Shown here piece by piece: positions 23,626 through 35,646 of a stretch of 64,000 nucleotides of DNA. The translations under genes were made by a program, and so were the position numbers. The stretch covers positions 1,414,903-1,478,902 of the forward strand of contig MNCI01022611.1 in the NCBI GenBank assembly GCA_015680685.1, read 5' to 3'. Numbering within the stretch: position 1 is the stretch's first letter; every line of letters begins with the position of its first letter. The notes beneath the pieces are model-generated. The model was not told where the DNA came from. It was given only the letters and a program-made list of their open reading frames with translations, and did not search any database. The stretch comes from Gnetum montanum. Taxonomy: Eukaryota; Streptophyta; Gnetopsida; Gnetales; Gnetaceae.

Positions 23626-24076
23626 AGAAGCATCATCCACAACTCACCTCTAATGTTTTGGAGGCATCAAACAAGAAAACCAATGAGCCATAGATCACTC
23701 TCTTATGTAAAATGGGGCCTACAATAAAAGCTATATGAATGTATAAAAGTGGAGGTAAATCATTAGAGATTTTTAGGGAGTCCATCTCCAATTGGCCATG
23801 GAACTTGGTGCTAGATTCATACAACCAAACATACAACAAAAATTACAAATGAAGTGAATCAAAAATTGATGAGGAAGGAAAAAAATGACAAAATTAAATA
23901 GTTTCAACAAATAAGTCAAGTCAATATTAGCAAACCAATAAAGTTTATATCCTCTAATAGAGTTAAAAAAAACTAAGAAGTGTTGAATTAACTCAAACTA
24001 AACATTAACAACATCAAGGAACAAGGAATAACATGGATGAAATACCATAACTTCACCATAACTTGTGGTTTCTTTC
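23626..24076. other. unassigned stretch
   Basis: A 68-codon minus frame (23,839-23,633) has no recognised domain. No element ends were seen. Confidence 0.3.
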
Positions 24077-24581
24077 CATGATCTAATCACAATCCATGGT
24101 ATCCTCAAAATATGGGAAAACAAAGTCTAAAACCAAACGTACTTGATCATGAAGTGGCCATGGCTTATGTGGTTAACCATTACTTGATCACAACTTGTGG
24201 TCTACTAGAAAAATCAAAAGAAGATACAAATGATAACAACCATAGATAAAAAAATTTTAAAGATCCAACATGTCTATAGCATGACTTGTGGTGATTAAGG
24301 AGATTGACAAATAAGGTAAAATATAAAGAGCAATAAGTAAATGCATACTACAATCCTACCATAGGCCATGATTGTCGGTCATGACTTGACCACAACTTGT
24401 GATGGAGTAGTGGTATTGTAGGATTAATAAAAAAGATAAGGAATGATACATGAAATATTAAGGATGAATCCTAACTCCATCATGACCTCATCATGACTTG
24501 TGATTTGTGACCATGACCTAACCAAGACTTGTGGTTAGATCTAGTAACCATACCATGACTTGTCGCTAACTTGTGATTTTG
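24077..24581. repeat. about 101-bp phased array of a CATGACTTGATCAC motif
   Basis: Copies of CATGACTTGATCAC, usually followed by ACTTGTGG, start at 24,077, 24,178, 24,280, 24,380 and 24,481, intervals of 101, 102, 100 and 101 bp. Between cores similarity is weak. After 24,481 extra copies occur at 24,492, 24,512 and 24,554. It reads as a decayed tandem repeat whose core has been kept. Similar cores occur at about 686-790. Confidence 0.75.
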
Positions 24582-24599
24582 TACAAAAATCATAAAATT

Positions 24600-25856
24600 T
24601 AAACAAAGCATGCATGAAATGGACATTAAAAAATTTTCAAAAAATAGAGAGTACTAGGGATGAGGAGAACAAGAACCTTAGCAAGGCTAAAAGACTACTC
24701 AACATAAGGAAAGAAAGAGATAAAGGATCTATAAGGCACAAGGAGGTAAAATCCTTGGAAAACTTCATAAAACTAAATAATGCTACAAACTAAGTCCTAA
24801 TTCTTTCTGAATGGCTAACACAAGTAAGACTAATAGCAAAATTACTTCATAAATGTTGAAAATAAAGATAATCAAGCAAAACTCATAACCTGAAAATTGT
24901 TAATAAAGTATTCTTATAAAACCATATCCTAAAATTGGTGAATAATAGTGATAATTATGTCAAATAAATAAAAAAATTAAATTACAATAATTATTAGATC
25001 TAATTGATTACAATAATACCAATAATTCACAAAAAAGTGACATAGATTTATAAAAAAACTAATAAAGCAATATCCATCCCAAGCCAATATACATAGAATC
25101 ATATAGATTCAAATAAATGGAAGAGAGGCCAAGATTACTCAAAAATGAGAACAAAATTTGCATAGTATACAGGCTTAGCTATAGATCCTATGCTTCCCAT
25201 GATCCCAACTAGCAAAACATCCTTGCATGACCATCATGTCTAAATCTAACAACATCTCCCCTTTTAGCATGAAGTTGTTAAGGTGCTTTGATAGAGAGTT
25301 ATGGGGTTTTTATTAGAAATATATCATAATTTATGTACAAAAAAAAGGCTAAATACCATAAACTTACACTAAATAAAAAGCAATCTCCACAAAATCCTTG
25401 TAACTGATGTAAATCCTCCATTCAAGTTAAGCATTAATAAATTAATCTTAATGTCATAACATTAGATAATTAAATTAAAAAAATAACATAGAAATAAAAT
25501 AAATCTATCTTTCACACCAAAATAATTCATAGATAATTATTAATGCTAAATCATGCCATGCTCCCACCTCAACCTCAATGAGAACTTGTCACAGCTCATC
25601 CATTGGATCAGTACACATATGTTGGCTAAAAATACATTTATAGAATATCATAAAGAAACACATGGCTAGAATAATGCATAAATATTAAAATATCACATGG
25701 AGCATTAAATATTAAAATATATTAAATATAAAATATGCTATGTTGAAATCTACCTAAGACCCATTATGATCACAACATAACACACAAACATCACTAAATA
25801 AAAGACTAAACAAGAGGGATAAACTAACCAAACATCTAAAAGCATGGGATGTTACA
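24600..25856 (-). mobile_element. 3' LTR of minus-strand chromovirus F (left limit unknown)
   Basis: In the minus direction the pol frame ends, a polypurine tract follows (25,870-25,857), and then TGTAACATCCCATGC at 25,856, a classical gypsy LTR start. The far end is not resolved and may include the 101-bp array. Confidence 0.6.
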
Positions 25857-25870
25857 TCCTTCCCCTCTTA
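25857..25870 (-). other. polypurine tract of element F
   Basis: TAAGAGGGGAAGGA on the minus strand, between the pol end and the LTR start. Confidence 0.75.
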
Positions 25871-26254
25871 ATAATCTTCTTTCTAGAAGATCTTAGGATG
25901 GAATGATTGCAAATTAGACTCAAGCTCCAAAATCACTTCTTGAGAAGTATGAAAGATTCATAAGACCTTCACCATAAAAACTATCCTATTCCATAATTGC
26001 CACTCTATCCAATCCAAGATCCTAATAGGATGTACCACATATAAAGAATTAACCTTAAGTTGTACCTTGGTCCAATTGATAATGTGACTATCATTTGGAA
26101 CATACTTCCAAATCATAGAGACATAAAGGACATCATGGATGCTTAAACTCTATGAAGGAAAACTTATGGAAAAGACCATATTTCCTGTGTGCTGAAGAAC
26201 ATTGAAAGGTCCAATGTAACAAGGTACAAGCTTGACTTTATAACTAATGTCAAA
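25871..26254 (-). pseudogene. chromovirus F pol, C-terminal part
   Basis: The minus-strand frame reads VKLVPCYIGPFNVLQHTGN, then SIHDVLYVSMIWKYVPNDSH and VVHPIRILDWIEWQLWNRIV, ending near LQSFHPKIF. These correspond to the L-P-RYIGPFeil, iHnVFHVSmLrKYvPD and P-rIlD..e..LrnR blocks of plant Del/Tekay-type integrase ends. The upstream part of the same gene is at 30,361-30,850; element E sits between. Confidence 0.82.
26250..26254. repeat. target-site duplication of element E, left
   Basis: TCAAA here and CCAAA at 30,360-30,364 flank element E, differing by one base. The two halves of the host pol gene rejoin across it. Confidence 0.6.
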
Positions 26255-27722
26255 GTAAGCATAGTGAAAGGGTTATGTAGGTGTGATGATGAGCAATCCT
26301 AGATTAGAGAGAAAAATTCTTTAAAACTATTAAATGAAGACATATTGTGGAACATTGCTAGTGGGGATAGAAATCAACCTCTTCTTCATTGATTTTTATT
26401 ACCACATTAATCTAGATTGATATTGATTAATTTCTTCAAAAAAAAAAAAACAACATATCACACAACATGGATTGGATAGCAAAGTTTGATATTATGAGAA
26501 TATGTTGCTAGAAGTCACTGGCTCAATATATCTAATGATAAGCCTATATTTTTTCATTTCTTAATAGTGAAGGAAATTGCCTAAGGTGATACAAATCAAT
26601 AAGCTAAAATTTTCATAAAAAACCCCTACATATAAACTCAATCCTTGAAAAATTTGAATTTATTCAAGTCCATCTAGATAAGGATAAATTAGATCTTCAT
26701 TAGAGACTAAATATCACAACCATGTAAGGTAGATTTAATGGCTTCTACAAACAAATTGATTATACATGGCTTCATAAAAAATGAGTAGGTAATATGACAT
26801 TGAATTAGATATTTCATGGGCATGAAGACATGAATACAATGTCTACATCTATATCACACCTTCTAAATAAATCAGAGGCTTAAACATTCTTGAGATTAAG
26901 GCCAATTAAACATTGATACATCAATAACATAAGGCTCAAACATGAATCTGTATACCCTTCCATTCTAAGAAATAAACTATAAATATAATTACCTCATAAA
27001 TGTTGAAAAAAATATCATAAATTTCTGTATACTTGATGGTGAAAAAAGTATGAACAAAACTCAAGAATTGAGGGTCTTTCAAGAATACATGCATTTCATC
27101 AAATACATTCATTAAAATCATTTATGATAATAATTGAGGCAAGAATATGAAACATAATAGCATGAAATAAAACTAAATTTAGCATCTCTTTGGATGCATG
27201 AGAGGGCATTCCTCATCTTCAATCTTTGTAAGAAAGGATTTGTGAAAGTATGAGAAATGTCTAACAAATGTGTAAAAAATATTATAAAAATTAGGACCTA
27301 TAAAATTCATGATGGAAGAGTTTAATTATGAGATACTTTATGACAAGAATGTGAAAAATCAGATATTTACACTAACAAATTAGTAACCATTGAAATGCAT
27401 AAAAGATGGAGTAATAGAGGAGAATGAAAAGCTTCAGTTCATTCATCTTGAAAATCTCATTGCTGCATTGTACATTTCAATGAGGTTCATGATCTCCTTT
27501 TATAGCTTAAGGAGTGGAGAGGTCTTGAAACTTCTCTTCATGTGGGATAAAATTTTTTTCTTTTTCTTTTTTTTTCATCATAAGCTAAGGTTTGATAAGG
27601 TTTCTTTACCTATTTTTCTAAATTTTCTTATCCTTATTTTAATACATAAAACTTCTAAAATCTACTTGACTTTAAACATAAAAAGAAAACAAAAAGTTTT
27701 GGCATTGTCCAAAATCATGATA
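26255..27722 (-). repeat. element E LTR, left (3') copy
   Basis: Aligned with the right copy over about 1.45 kb, from AAGCATAG to AAAATCATGATA. Differences are frequent. The small ORFs inside (26,936-27,121; 27,390-27,737) are not supported as genes. Confidence 0.82.
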
Positions 27723-28880
27723 GTCTTACTTCAATGATAAAAATTTATCTTTGGATTGATGCTCCTTGAGTTTATGATGATGCTTCTTCTTGATATCTTT
27801 TTGTCTTCTTATCTTGAATTTTCATTAGTACCTTGTTGATCTTATTCTTCTTCATGAATTGTGAGAAATGTATGACACTTTTTAAAACTTTTATAGCTTG
27901 ATTAAGTCAATGAAAGCTTTCTTGAAGTTAATACTTGATGAAGAATTTAATTTTCTCTCACTTGACTTCTTTAATTTTGGTGCCTTTGATTCTTGATTTG
28001 AGACTTATGTACTTGAGTCATATTTGAGGCTTCTTTATTATTAATCTTGAGGCTCTTTCTTTGATTTTAGTGATTTAATTGAGTCTTATTGTGTGGCCTT
28101 TACATCCTTGGCTTGATGTTCATCATTGTAAGTTTGGGTTTGTTTGTTTGAAAGAATTTTTGTAAGAAATATTGTGTGAAATTGATGGCTATATTTGAGC
28201 CACATGAAGCCTCTTGGCCCTTGGCCATATTTTGGGCCACTCTATCCAATTTTTGGGGTCACAACTTAGGCTTCTATGAGCCATTACAACTTGTTATTTA
28301 GGCTTCAGAAATTAAGAACCACATAAGATATAACTTGAGAGCCATTTTTAAACATTGGCTTATGATTGATGGCTTCTTGGGTTATCAATTTTAACTTCTT
28401 CTTTTGTCTTTTGATTATATGCCTTTTTAGGAGATAATAGCCTCTTAGGGATTTCAGCCTTGGATGACATTTCATTGGATTTAACTTGTTATTTGGATTA
28501 AAATAACAATGCCACTTAGAGTATAATCATTATGAGAAAAATGTTGATAGAAATTGTGAGAAGCATCCTCTTTGAGCACCTATAAAGGGCTTGACATAGG
28601 GGACTTACAACAATGAATCATAGGCAATGACTTTGGCCTTCATAAAGAAACTTCTCTTGAAAACATTAAGGATAATTAGAAATATGGAAAACCCCTCATT
28701 CAAAGTACTATGCCCAAAAAATTTAATGAAAATTACTCATAAAAATTTTCATAAGAGATTGTATCATCAAACTTCATTAAAAAACTATGTACCATCATCA
28801 AAGTTAATTTTCCTCATGAAAATAATAATGTCTCATACTTTAAATTCATAATTCCACCTCAAAAAAAAAATTTAAGAAAA
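27723..28880 (-). pseudogene. element E interior, Lys/Ser-rich gag-like remnant
   Basis: Minus-strand reading shows stop-ridden Lys/Ser-rich stretches such as SSKAEIPKRLLSPKKAYNQK and PKLKKSSERKLNSSSS. No zinc knuckle, protease or polymerase motif was seen. A gag origin is only inferred from position. Confidence 0.35.
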
Positions 28881-28882
28881 CA

Positions 28883-28900
28883 TCAAGTTCTAATACTACT
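28883..28900 (-). other. candidate primer-binding site of element E
   Basis: The minus strand reads TAGTATTAGAACTTGA next to the right LTR: three differences from the Met-tRNA site TGGTATCAGAGCTTGA. Confidence 0.55.
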
Positions 28901-28905
28901 TATTA

Positions 28906-30359
28906 GCATAGATGTGGTGGAAGGATTCTGTGGATGTGATTGTAAGTGGTCCTAAAATAGAGAAAAAAATTCTTTAGAAATATTAAGCGTAGACATATCA
29001 TGGAACATCACTAGAAGCGATAGAAATTGATCTCTTCTTCATTGATGTTTATCATGACATTGATATGGATTACTTCACTACTTCCTAAAAATAACATATT
29101 GCACTACATCGATTGAATGAAAAGGCTTGATATTATGAGAATATGTCACTGGAATTTTCTAGATCAATGTATCCAATCATAAGCCTCTATTTTCTAATGT
29201 TGTAATAGAAATTTCCTAAGGTGATAAAAATTAATAAGCTAAACGTTCTATAAAAAAATCCCTACATATAAACTCAATTCTTGATAAATTTGAATATATT
29301 TAGGTCCAACTAGATAAGGGTGGCTCACATTTTCATTAGAGGCTAAATAACATGACCATGAAAGGTAGATTTAATAACTTATATACAAAAATTTATCGTA
29401 CATGGCTTCATAAAAAATGGTTAGGTAATATGACATTGAGTTAGATATTGTATGGACATGGAAACATGAATAAAATGGCTAAATCTATATCACACCTTCT
29501 AAACAAATTAGAGCTTCAACATTCTTAAGAGTGGAGGTTAAATTAAAAATTAATACATTAACAACATAGGGCTTAAACATGAATTTGGATGTTCTTTCAT
29601 TTTAAGACATAAATTTTGAATACAATTTCCTAATAAATATTGTGAAAAACCTCCATAAATTTCTATCACTTTGGTAGAGGAAAAAGCATAAAAACACTCA
29701 TGAATTAAGGGGCTTTCAAGCATACATGCATTTCATCAAACACTTTCATAGAAATCATGCATGATAATAATTAATATAAGAACATGAAACATAATAGCAT
29801 GAAATCAAAATAAGTTTAACATCTTTTTAGATGCTTGAGAGAGCCTCCCCCATCTTCAATCTTTATGAGAAAATTCACAAAGGTTTCTGAGAATAGTTAT
29901 GAGAATGTAAGAAATTTGTAAGAAAAGTGTAAGAAATATTACAAGAATTGGGGTCTGCAAAATTCATGATGGAAGAGTTTAATTGTAAGATAGTTGGCTA
30001 CAAGAATGTGAGAAATTTGCTACTTATGATAATAAATTGACAACCACTCAAATGAAGTAAGAAAGAAGAAAGAAAGGTTTCACTTCATTCATCTGAAAAT
30101 CTCATTTCTCCATTGTATATTTTAATGAAGCTCATGACCTTCTTTTGTAGCTTAAGAAGTGAAGAGATCTTGCAATTTCTCTTCATGTGGGATGAACTTT
30201 TCTCCTTTTTCTTTTTTTTCTTCATAAACTAAGCTTTTCTACTTATTTTTATTGGTTTTTTTGGATTATTTAAATACAAAAAACTTATAACATCTAATTG
30301 ACTTAAAATATAAAATGAAAACAAAGAAAAATATTGCACATTATCTAAAATAATGATCA
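28906..30359 (-). repeat. element E LTR, right (5') copy
   Basis: Starts with TTAGCATAG (left copy TAAGCATAG) and ends AATGATCA. It matches the left copy along its length. Confidence 0.82.
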
Positions 30360-30360
30360 C

Positions 30361-30850
30361 CAAAACATATCAAGCCTTTTAGTGGAGTTACATAAATGAA
30401 AATCTCATCACTGATAACAAAATTGAGAGATCTCCTTCTAAGGTTTGCTTAGTTTACTAGACAATCCTGAATCACTTTGTTCTACTCTTGAATCTTCTTG
30501 ATCTACTTTATTAGCCATATCACTATGTTTGAATTGAACCACTATTTATCATCAATTGTGTTCTAACATAAAGGAGTTCTTTATGGTCTACTAGACAAAA
30601 GATTGTATGGTGTTGCCTTGGGACTCACTAATAGCTATTGGTGTAGGTAAAATCTACCAATAGTGACAAACTCTTCTAGCTATCAAAATCTATAAAGCAT
30701 AAGATTGAACCATATCTTCCAATACCTAGTTGACTTTCTCAACCTTTCTATCTATCTATAGATGATAAGTTTGTTGTAACATTTCGATCATTAATGGAGA
30801 AGAAATTTAATTTTAGAAAATTCAATTATGTAGTATGATTGAACCAAGCC
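30361..30850 (-). pseudogene. chromovirus F pol, integrase middle part
   Basis: Minus-strand frames read IERLRKSTRYWKIWFNLML, a decayed form of the DGQTERVNQvLEDMLRa block, then DFTYTNSY (EFAYNNSYQ in relatives). RPxRTPLC (GRPCRTPLCW) and a DQEDSRVEQ segment matching the tEKI..I.erLk.AQ helix follow. The frame runs out at about STKRLDMF, and the next block is at 26,254 beyond element E. Upstream of 30,850 similarity is lost. Stops and frameshifts are frequent. Confidence 0.72.
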
Positions 30851-31960
30851 TCAATGTGTAATATTATTGGCTAGTCAAGCTTTAAGTGGAACAAGATGAA
30901 AGAAAGTGATATGATGAAATAAAAAGATGTTTAGTAGTATTTATGGTCTAAAAGGAAAAAGGTTTACCTTGAAGGTTTCTTCAGTTCAAACCTTAGAAGA
31001 AACTTTAAAGGCTAGTTTATAATGGTTTTATTGCCAAAAAAATAGAGTTTATGAAGTTTTAATTCTCAAGAATGTTTTGTATTTAAATCTCAATAAGAGA
31101 TAAAGATGGTTTACAAGACATAAATAGTAGCCCATAACATTTCCATGGTATAGGTTAGCTTGGATTGTGTTAAATTTATTTGGCCAATATATGAGATCAA
31201 GTGGTTTGTTCAATTTCAAGAAAGGTTTTTTGTTCAGAAGTCTAAGGAGACAATTAGTTTAGGCCAAATAATTCTAGTTCATGAATTGGAAGAAGACTTA
31301 TCTAGCCAAGTTAACTCACACATTGAATAGTCAATAAGCATATTGGTCAATGAAATATCAAAATAGGAAAAAATATCATTTGTATTTTTGTTAAGTGGAG
31401 AAGATCAATTTTATCCCAATGTGAAGCATCAAAACTAGTGGTTTCATATCCTAAGTCAGAAGTAGGCTTAAGGAGATCTCAAGTTCAAACCCTAGTTGAA
31501 AATAGAAATTTTTATTTGGCCAATATATGAAATTAAGGTTTATTTTATTATTTGATGAAGAAAAACATAGGATTGGATTAGCACACCATGATGACATCAT
31601 ACACCAAGGTTAGATTTTTCCAATTTATGAACTAGGGAAAAACACATTTGTGTAAGTTCACATATTTAAAATTATGTAATGGTCATAAGATACACAAAAT
31701 ATAAATGTGGCTAATTCAAGACAAATATATATGTAGATGGCTAGAAAATTGAAGTGGAGAAAGAGAATTTTGGCCAAGTTTCAAACTAGAGGAAAATTAA
31801 TTTTTCCAATTCAAGCCATGGAGAAAAGTCAAATTTGGCCAAAATGCATTTGCCCTAGTTCGTAATTCTATCAAAGTGAATTTTCCCAATTTGTGTAAGT
31901 AAATATAAGTGACTCTTCTATTGTAGAGTTTGAGATGGATAAAATGATTGGCAAATGAAA
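30851..31960. other. unassigned, start of AAATGG-rich sequence
   Basis: No gene recognised. From about 31,750, copies of GGAGAAA, TTTGGCCAA and CCATTT-like words appear that belong to the array to the right. Confidence 0.35.
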
Positions 31961-31964
31961 TGGA

Positions 31965-32262
31965 GAAAAACTCATTTGGTCCATTTCAGTACTTGGCCAA
32001 AACCTGTTTTCCCCATTTCAGCCATTTATTACCCAAATTGGAGAAAAAAAATAATTGGCCCATTTCATTATTTAGAAAACAATTATTTTGTCCATTTCAA
32101 TCATTTATTATTCAAACTAGAGAAAAACTCATTTGTCCCATTTCACTCTTTGGCCAAAATCCATTTTCTTCATTTTAGCCATTTATTACTTGCACTGGCA
32201 AAAAATTCATTTGACTCATTTCACTATTTAACAAAATCCCATTTTCCTCATTTTAGCTCTAG
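31965..32262. repeat. about 78-bp tandem array
   Basis: Four units begin with GAGAAAAACTCATTTG-type strings near 31,965, 32,042, 32,121 and 32,199. They share CCATTTCA, TTTGGCCAAAA and CATTTTAGCCATTTATTA blocks. Because the period is close to a multiple of three, a frame stays open over several units (31,955-32,278), but the protein looks like repeat translation, not a gene. Confidence 0.85.
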
Positions 32263-32269
32263 TTTAGAT

Positions 32270-33100
32270 GCTAGGTAGTTCACATTATAAAAACACATGA
32301 CTTTATGGTTCAAAAATCCAAATGGGTACAATAGCCATTTTTCCATCTTTCAAATTGACAAAACTACTTTTTCCCATTGCATACTTGATCAATGCATAGT
32401 TTTAACATTTTTGAAAGAAAATGGACACATGAATTTTGAAATGGAGAAAATTCCCAAGAAGCTACTATTTGAAATGGGATAAAATCCATTTAAACCAATT
32501 TGATAAATCTATCAGTTTGCTATTACTCATGGTGAGTTTTGGTGATCCCCACAGTCTAGCAAAAGATAGTTACAAATTGAAATGGAGAAAAAGTAGTTTG
32601 TCCCAGTTCTTATATGGGATAAAATAAATTATTCTAATTTCATTGAAAGGCTTGAACTTGAGAAAATGCATCATTTACCATTTCATTAAATGATCAAAAA
32701 TGGAGAAAGCACATTCGACCCCACATTACGTGAAATGGAGAAAATTCCATTTAGAGCTAATTTGGGAAAAATTTACCCTAACTTAATTTAGAACATAACT
32801 AAAAATATGAATTGATATGAGAAGAGAGACCATTATCCTAGTTCCAGATGGAGCCAAACTAAATTTTTTCATTTCATCAAATAGTAAAGAAATGGTCACT
32901 TGGTAAAGATTTATTAGATTCTTAAAATTAAACAACATGATCAAAGAAGTTGGGGGATTGAACTACATTAACAAAGGATTTTAAATGACTAAATCTAAAG
33001 GTAATTCAAAGGAGATTACATTTCAAATCCTTCTTAAATACATACTATTAACCTTTTGATATGTTAAAACCTTAAGAAAAATGGAGAATAAGGATGCTTA
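32270..33100. other. palindrome-bearing spacer
   Basis: Near-palindromes AAATGGGATAAAATCCATTT (about 32,471) and AAATGGAGAAAATTCCATTT (about 32,741) recur with AAATGG/CCATTT half sites. No gene recognised. Confidence 0.5.
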
Positions 33101-33230
33101 TGTGGTTGTTGTGTGTATAGGAAAAGAAATTGGATTAAGATAAAAGGAGAGATTAAAGAAGAAAGAAGACTTCAAAGTTGAACTTTGGTGTTCAAGAGGA
33201 AGCCTTACCATTAAAGAACTTATTGCAAAG

Positions 33231-33440
33231 AAGATGTCTCCAATAAACAATAGATGTCTACTATCAAGAAAAGATGTCTCCTTGATGATGAAGATGTCTT
33301 GGCCAAGTTAAAGATTGCTTAAATGAAGACGTCTCTTAGCAACAGTAGATGTCTTTCTTGTGAACAAGACATATTCTCAAAGATGTCTCTTCCAAATGGA
33401 AGTCTAATGTAGAAAGACATTTTAATCTCAAAGAAGACAT
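33231..33440. repeat. 20-bp phased AGATGTCT array (copy 3)
   Basis: WAGATGTCT cores start at 33,231, 33,251, 33,271 and 33,291, exactly 20 bp apart. Further AAGATTGCT, GACGTCTC, AGATGTCT and AAGACAT cores run to about 33,440, some inverted. It lies about 60 bp upstream of the TATA box. Confidence 0.88.
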
Positions 33441-33500
33441 TGCTAGTGATCATTCGATGGCTGTTGCATGAATTTTGAAGTGATTTAGGAAACATCTAGG

Positions 33501-33511
33501 CTATAAGTAGG
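33501..33511 (+). promoter_or_regulatory. TATA box of copia-like LTR
   Basis: CTATAAGTAGG followed by CTTCATTCTC, downstream of the phased array. Confidence 0.55.
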
Positions 33512-34133
33512 CTTCATTCTCTTGGAAAATGTGTAAGAATTGTGAACTATCAAGTGTCAACATGAAGAAATCATTGTATACATCATTCTATTATTCTTGT
33601 ACCTTATTGTACTATCTTTTGTACTATTGTAAGAGATATGTTGTGTTGCATTTCAAAGTGCAAGGACTAGTAAAATTAGTTGCATCCTTTGATTGTAATT
33701 TTTGTTTCTCTTTTGTTGCTCTATGGGGTTGATGTGATTCTTGTGAGAAGGCATCATCCTTAAGCTTATCAAGATCCTACAGGATTGAGTGTTGGTGTAG
33801 CACTACAGTACTCTAGAATGAAGCTCAAGTTGTAAAGGTTGTGGGATCTTAGAAATCTCATTTTAAGCTTGTTGGGACCTTGCAGGGTTGAGTGGATTTG
33901 TGGAATCAAATCACTTTGGAGAAAAGCTCAGAGTTGTATAGGATGTGGTACCCTTCAAACCACATTTTAAAGGCAAGAAACTTTAGAGGTGTGCTAGCGA
34001 ACTACCCTCCGAGTGTGGACTACCCATGTTGGGGAACCACGTTAAATTTGGTATGTGGTTTGGTTGATTAATTTTTAATTTAGGGAACTTATTCGTCCCT
34101 CCTTCTATGTTCAATGATCATCACATACAAGTT

Positions 34134-34147
34134 TTAGCATCAACCAC
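34134..34147 (+). other. possible primer-binding site
   Basis: TTAGCATCAACCAC, a few bases after the LTR end, could be a degraded TTGGTATCAGAGC site; four or more changes make it doubtful. Confidence 0.3.
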
Positions 34148-34149
34148 CA

Positions 34150-34889
34150 TTACACATATGACTATAAGGACTTTCCAAAAAAATTTCATAGGATTTGTGT
34201 CAAGAGACTAAAGAAGAGAGAGCTATCATGAAATTCTCATAACAATCTAAGAAACCAATAGGCCAGATATTCATCATGCCAAATAAATACATTAGAAACA
34301 AGGAAGAGACCAATTTTCTATATCAAGATATGCTAGTTAAAGTACTAATTGAGTATCTATAGAACTTCAATTTGTCTATTTCTAAGTTGTGGAGATGAAA
34401 AATTTTAATGGAGAAGTTTTTATTAGCAAAATGGCTTGCACAAAATTAGCTTTAGATGTAAGGCCAATTTAATCAGAGATGTTATCAATTGGATTTTTTT
34501 GAAATATAATATAGTTGAAATTATTTAAAATTTAGGTATAGGTTAGATTAAAGAATTGATATTAATACTAGAAGAATCTATGTGTTATATGGTGTTCCTA
34601 TGCCTAGCCTTTTTGAACTAGACATCCTCAATGAGAATGTTGTAGCAATTGCGGTGAACATTATTTTGGTGAATGAGCAAGAGTTACATCTAGTTGGATC
34701 AAATATCTCTACATTTTTCAACTATAAGAATAGTTTTTCCAACTTTAATAAACTCACTTTTCATCATTGTATTTTTATTACTGCTTTGAATATCTGTTCA
34801 AGTTCTATATTTACCTCCATTATGGCCTAGCATTTAAATGATTTAGCCATTGTTGAAAGTAATAGCCTTGCCATCTAGTCTATTTTATG
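34150..34889. other. flank of element A, unassigned
   Basis: An 82-codon frame (34,582-34,830) has no recognised domain. This may be the remaining interior of the copia-like element. Confidence 0.3.
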
Positions 34890-34894
34890 AATAT
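34890..34894. repeat. target-site duplication of element A, left
   Basis: AATAT here matches AATAC at 43,563-43,567 with one change. Confidence 0.7.
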
Positions 34895-35620
34895 TGATGA
34901 GTGGCGAGGTACCCTGACACTCAACCATACAAATATGAGCGTTACACGTGTGATCTGGTCGAACTCCGCAGATGGACTAGTTGTGGTGCCTAGATAGTTA
35001 GCCTTAGGTCACAGTTTGATGTCTTCCCACCTGGACTAGTATTAGCTTTCTCAGGTATGGTTTAGTCTAGAGTGAGGTGTATGATGCGGTTTCTAATCTA
35101 ATGCTACTCCTGAAGGCAATGGAAAGTAATATTATCTAAGCGAAGAAAGAAAGGGTAAGAGAATCTAACTAACCTAAGTGCGATGAGCATCTGTTCCTTG
35201 ACTATCCGTACACATCTTGGACTTCATGCATGACTACCACTGGGATTACCAAGCGTAGATCCTAGGTACGCTACTGGGTTACCAAGTAGTCACACTTAAA
35301 TGCTCGTAATCAAGTTGTACTCATTCCTCGTTTAACATGAGTTTAAAGGTGAGAGAGACTAATTAGGAAAGTAGTAAATAATAATTAAATAAATAAATAA
35401 AAAAAGTGAATGCTACAATGATGAAGTAATCTCGATCTTTATTGCTGGTCATGTGTGTGTCCAAGTATGCCACACTTGAATAAAGGATGCTGTACAATTA
35501 CATTCATCACACTGTGGGCATACAATGGAAAATATTCTAACTCTGGAGGGATAAAATAGCTAGAGTCTAGCTACAATCTAAATATAAAACTAAAAAATAA
35601 GAAACAAGGGAGATCTGCCT

Positions 35621-35633
35621 CTTATTTATAGAA
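35621..35633 (-). promoter_or_regulatory. TATA box of element A 3' LTR
   Basis: The minus strand reads TTCTATAAATAAG, about 75 bp into the LTR. It is preceded by the palindromes at 35,647-35,685. Confidence 0.75.
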
Positions 35634-35646
35634 CTAGTGGTGGGCT

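Larger units (their letters stand above)
26255..30359 (-). mobile_element. element E: LTR element nested in chromovirus pol
   Basis: Two long direct repeats (about 26,255-27,722 and 28,906-30,359) flank only 1.2 kb. The likely orientation is minus: just left of the right repeat the minus strand reads TAGTATTAGAACTTGA, close to the Met-type primer site TGGTATCAGAGCTTGA. The right terminus gives TGATCATT on the minus strand. Long LTRs with a small interior lacking polymerase indicate a non-autonomous element. It interrupts the integrase end of element F. Confidence 0.78.
33107..34129 (+). repeat. copia-like LTR (single copy seen)
   Basis: Begins about TGTTGTGTGTATAGG and ends ATCACATACA. It has a phased AGATGTCT array in U3, a TATA box at 33,501, a T-rich region with TTGTACC/TTGTAC words, and near its end GGGGAACCACGTTAAATTTG. 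The last resembles the GAACCACGTTAAAT signature of plant copia LTRs. A possible primer site follows. No partner LTR was found to the right, where element A is inserted. Confidence 0.55.

Noticed and set aside
24077-24581. CRISPR-like array (regular short repeats)
   Set aside because: The context is plant nuclear DNA, the repeats are imperfect, the spacing is 101 bp, and no cas genes are present.
31955-32278. 107-codon frame across the 78-bp repeats
   Set aside because: Open only because the period keeps frame; the adjacent frame is equally open (31,948-32,178).
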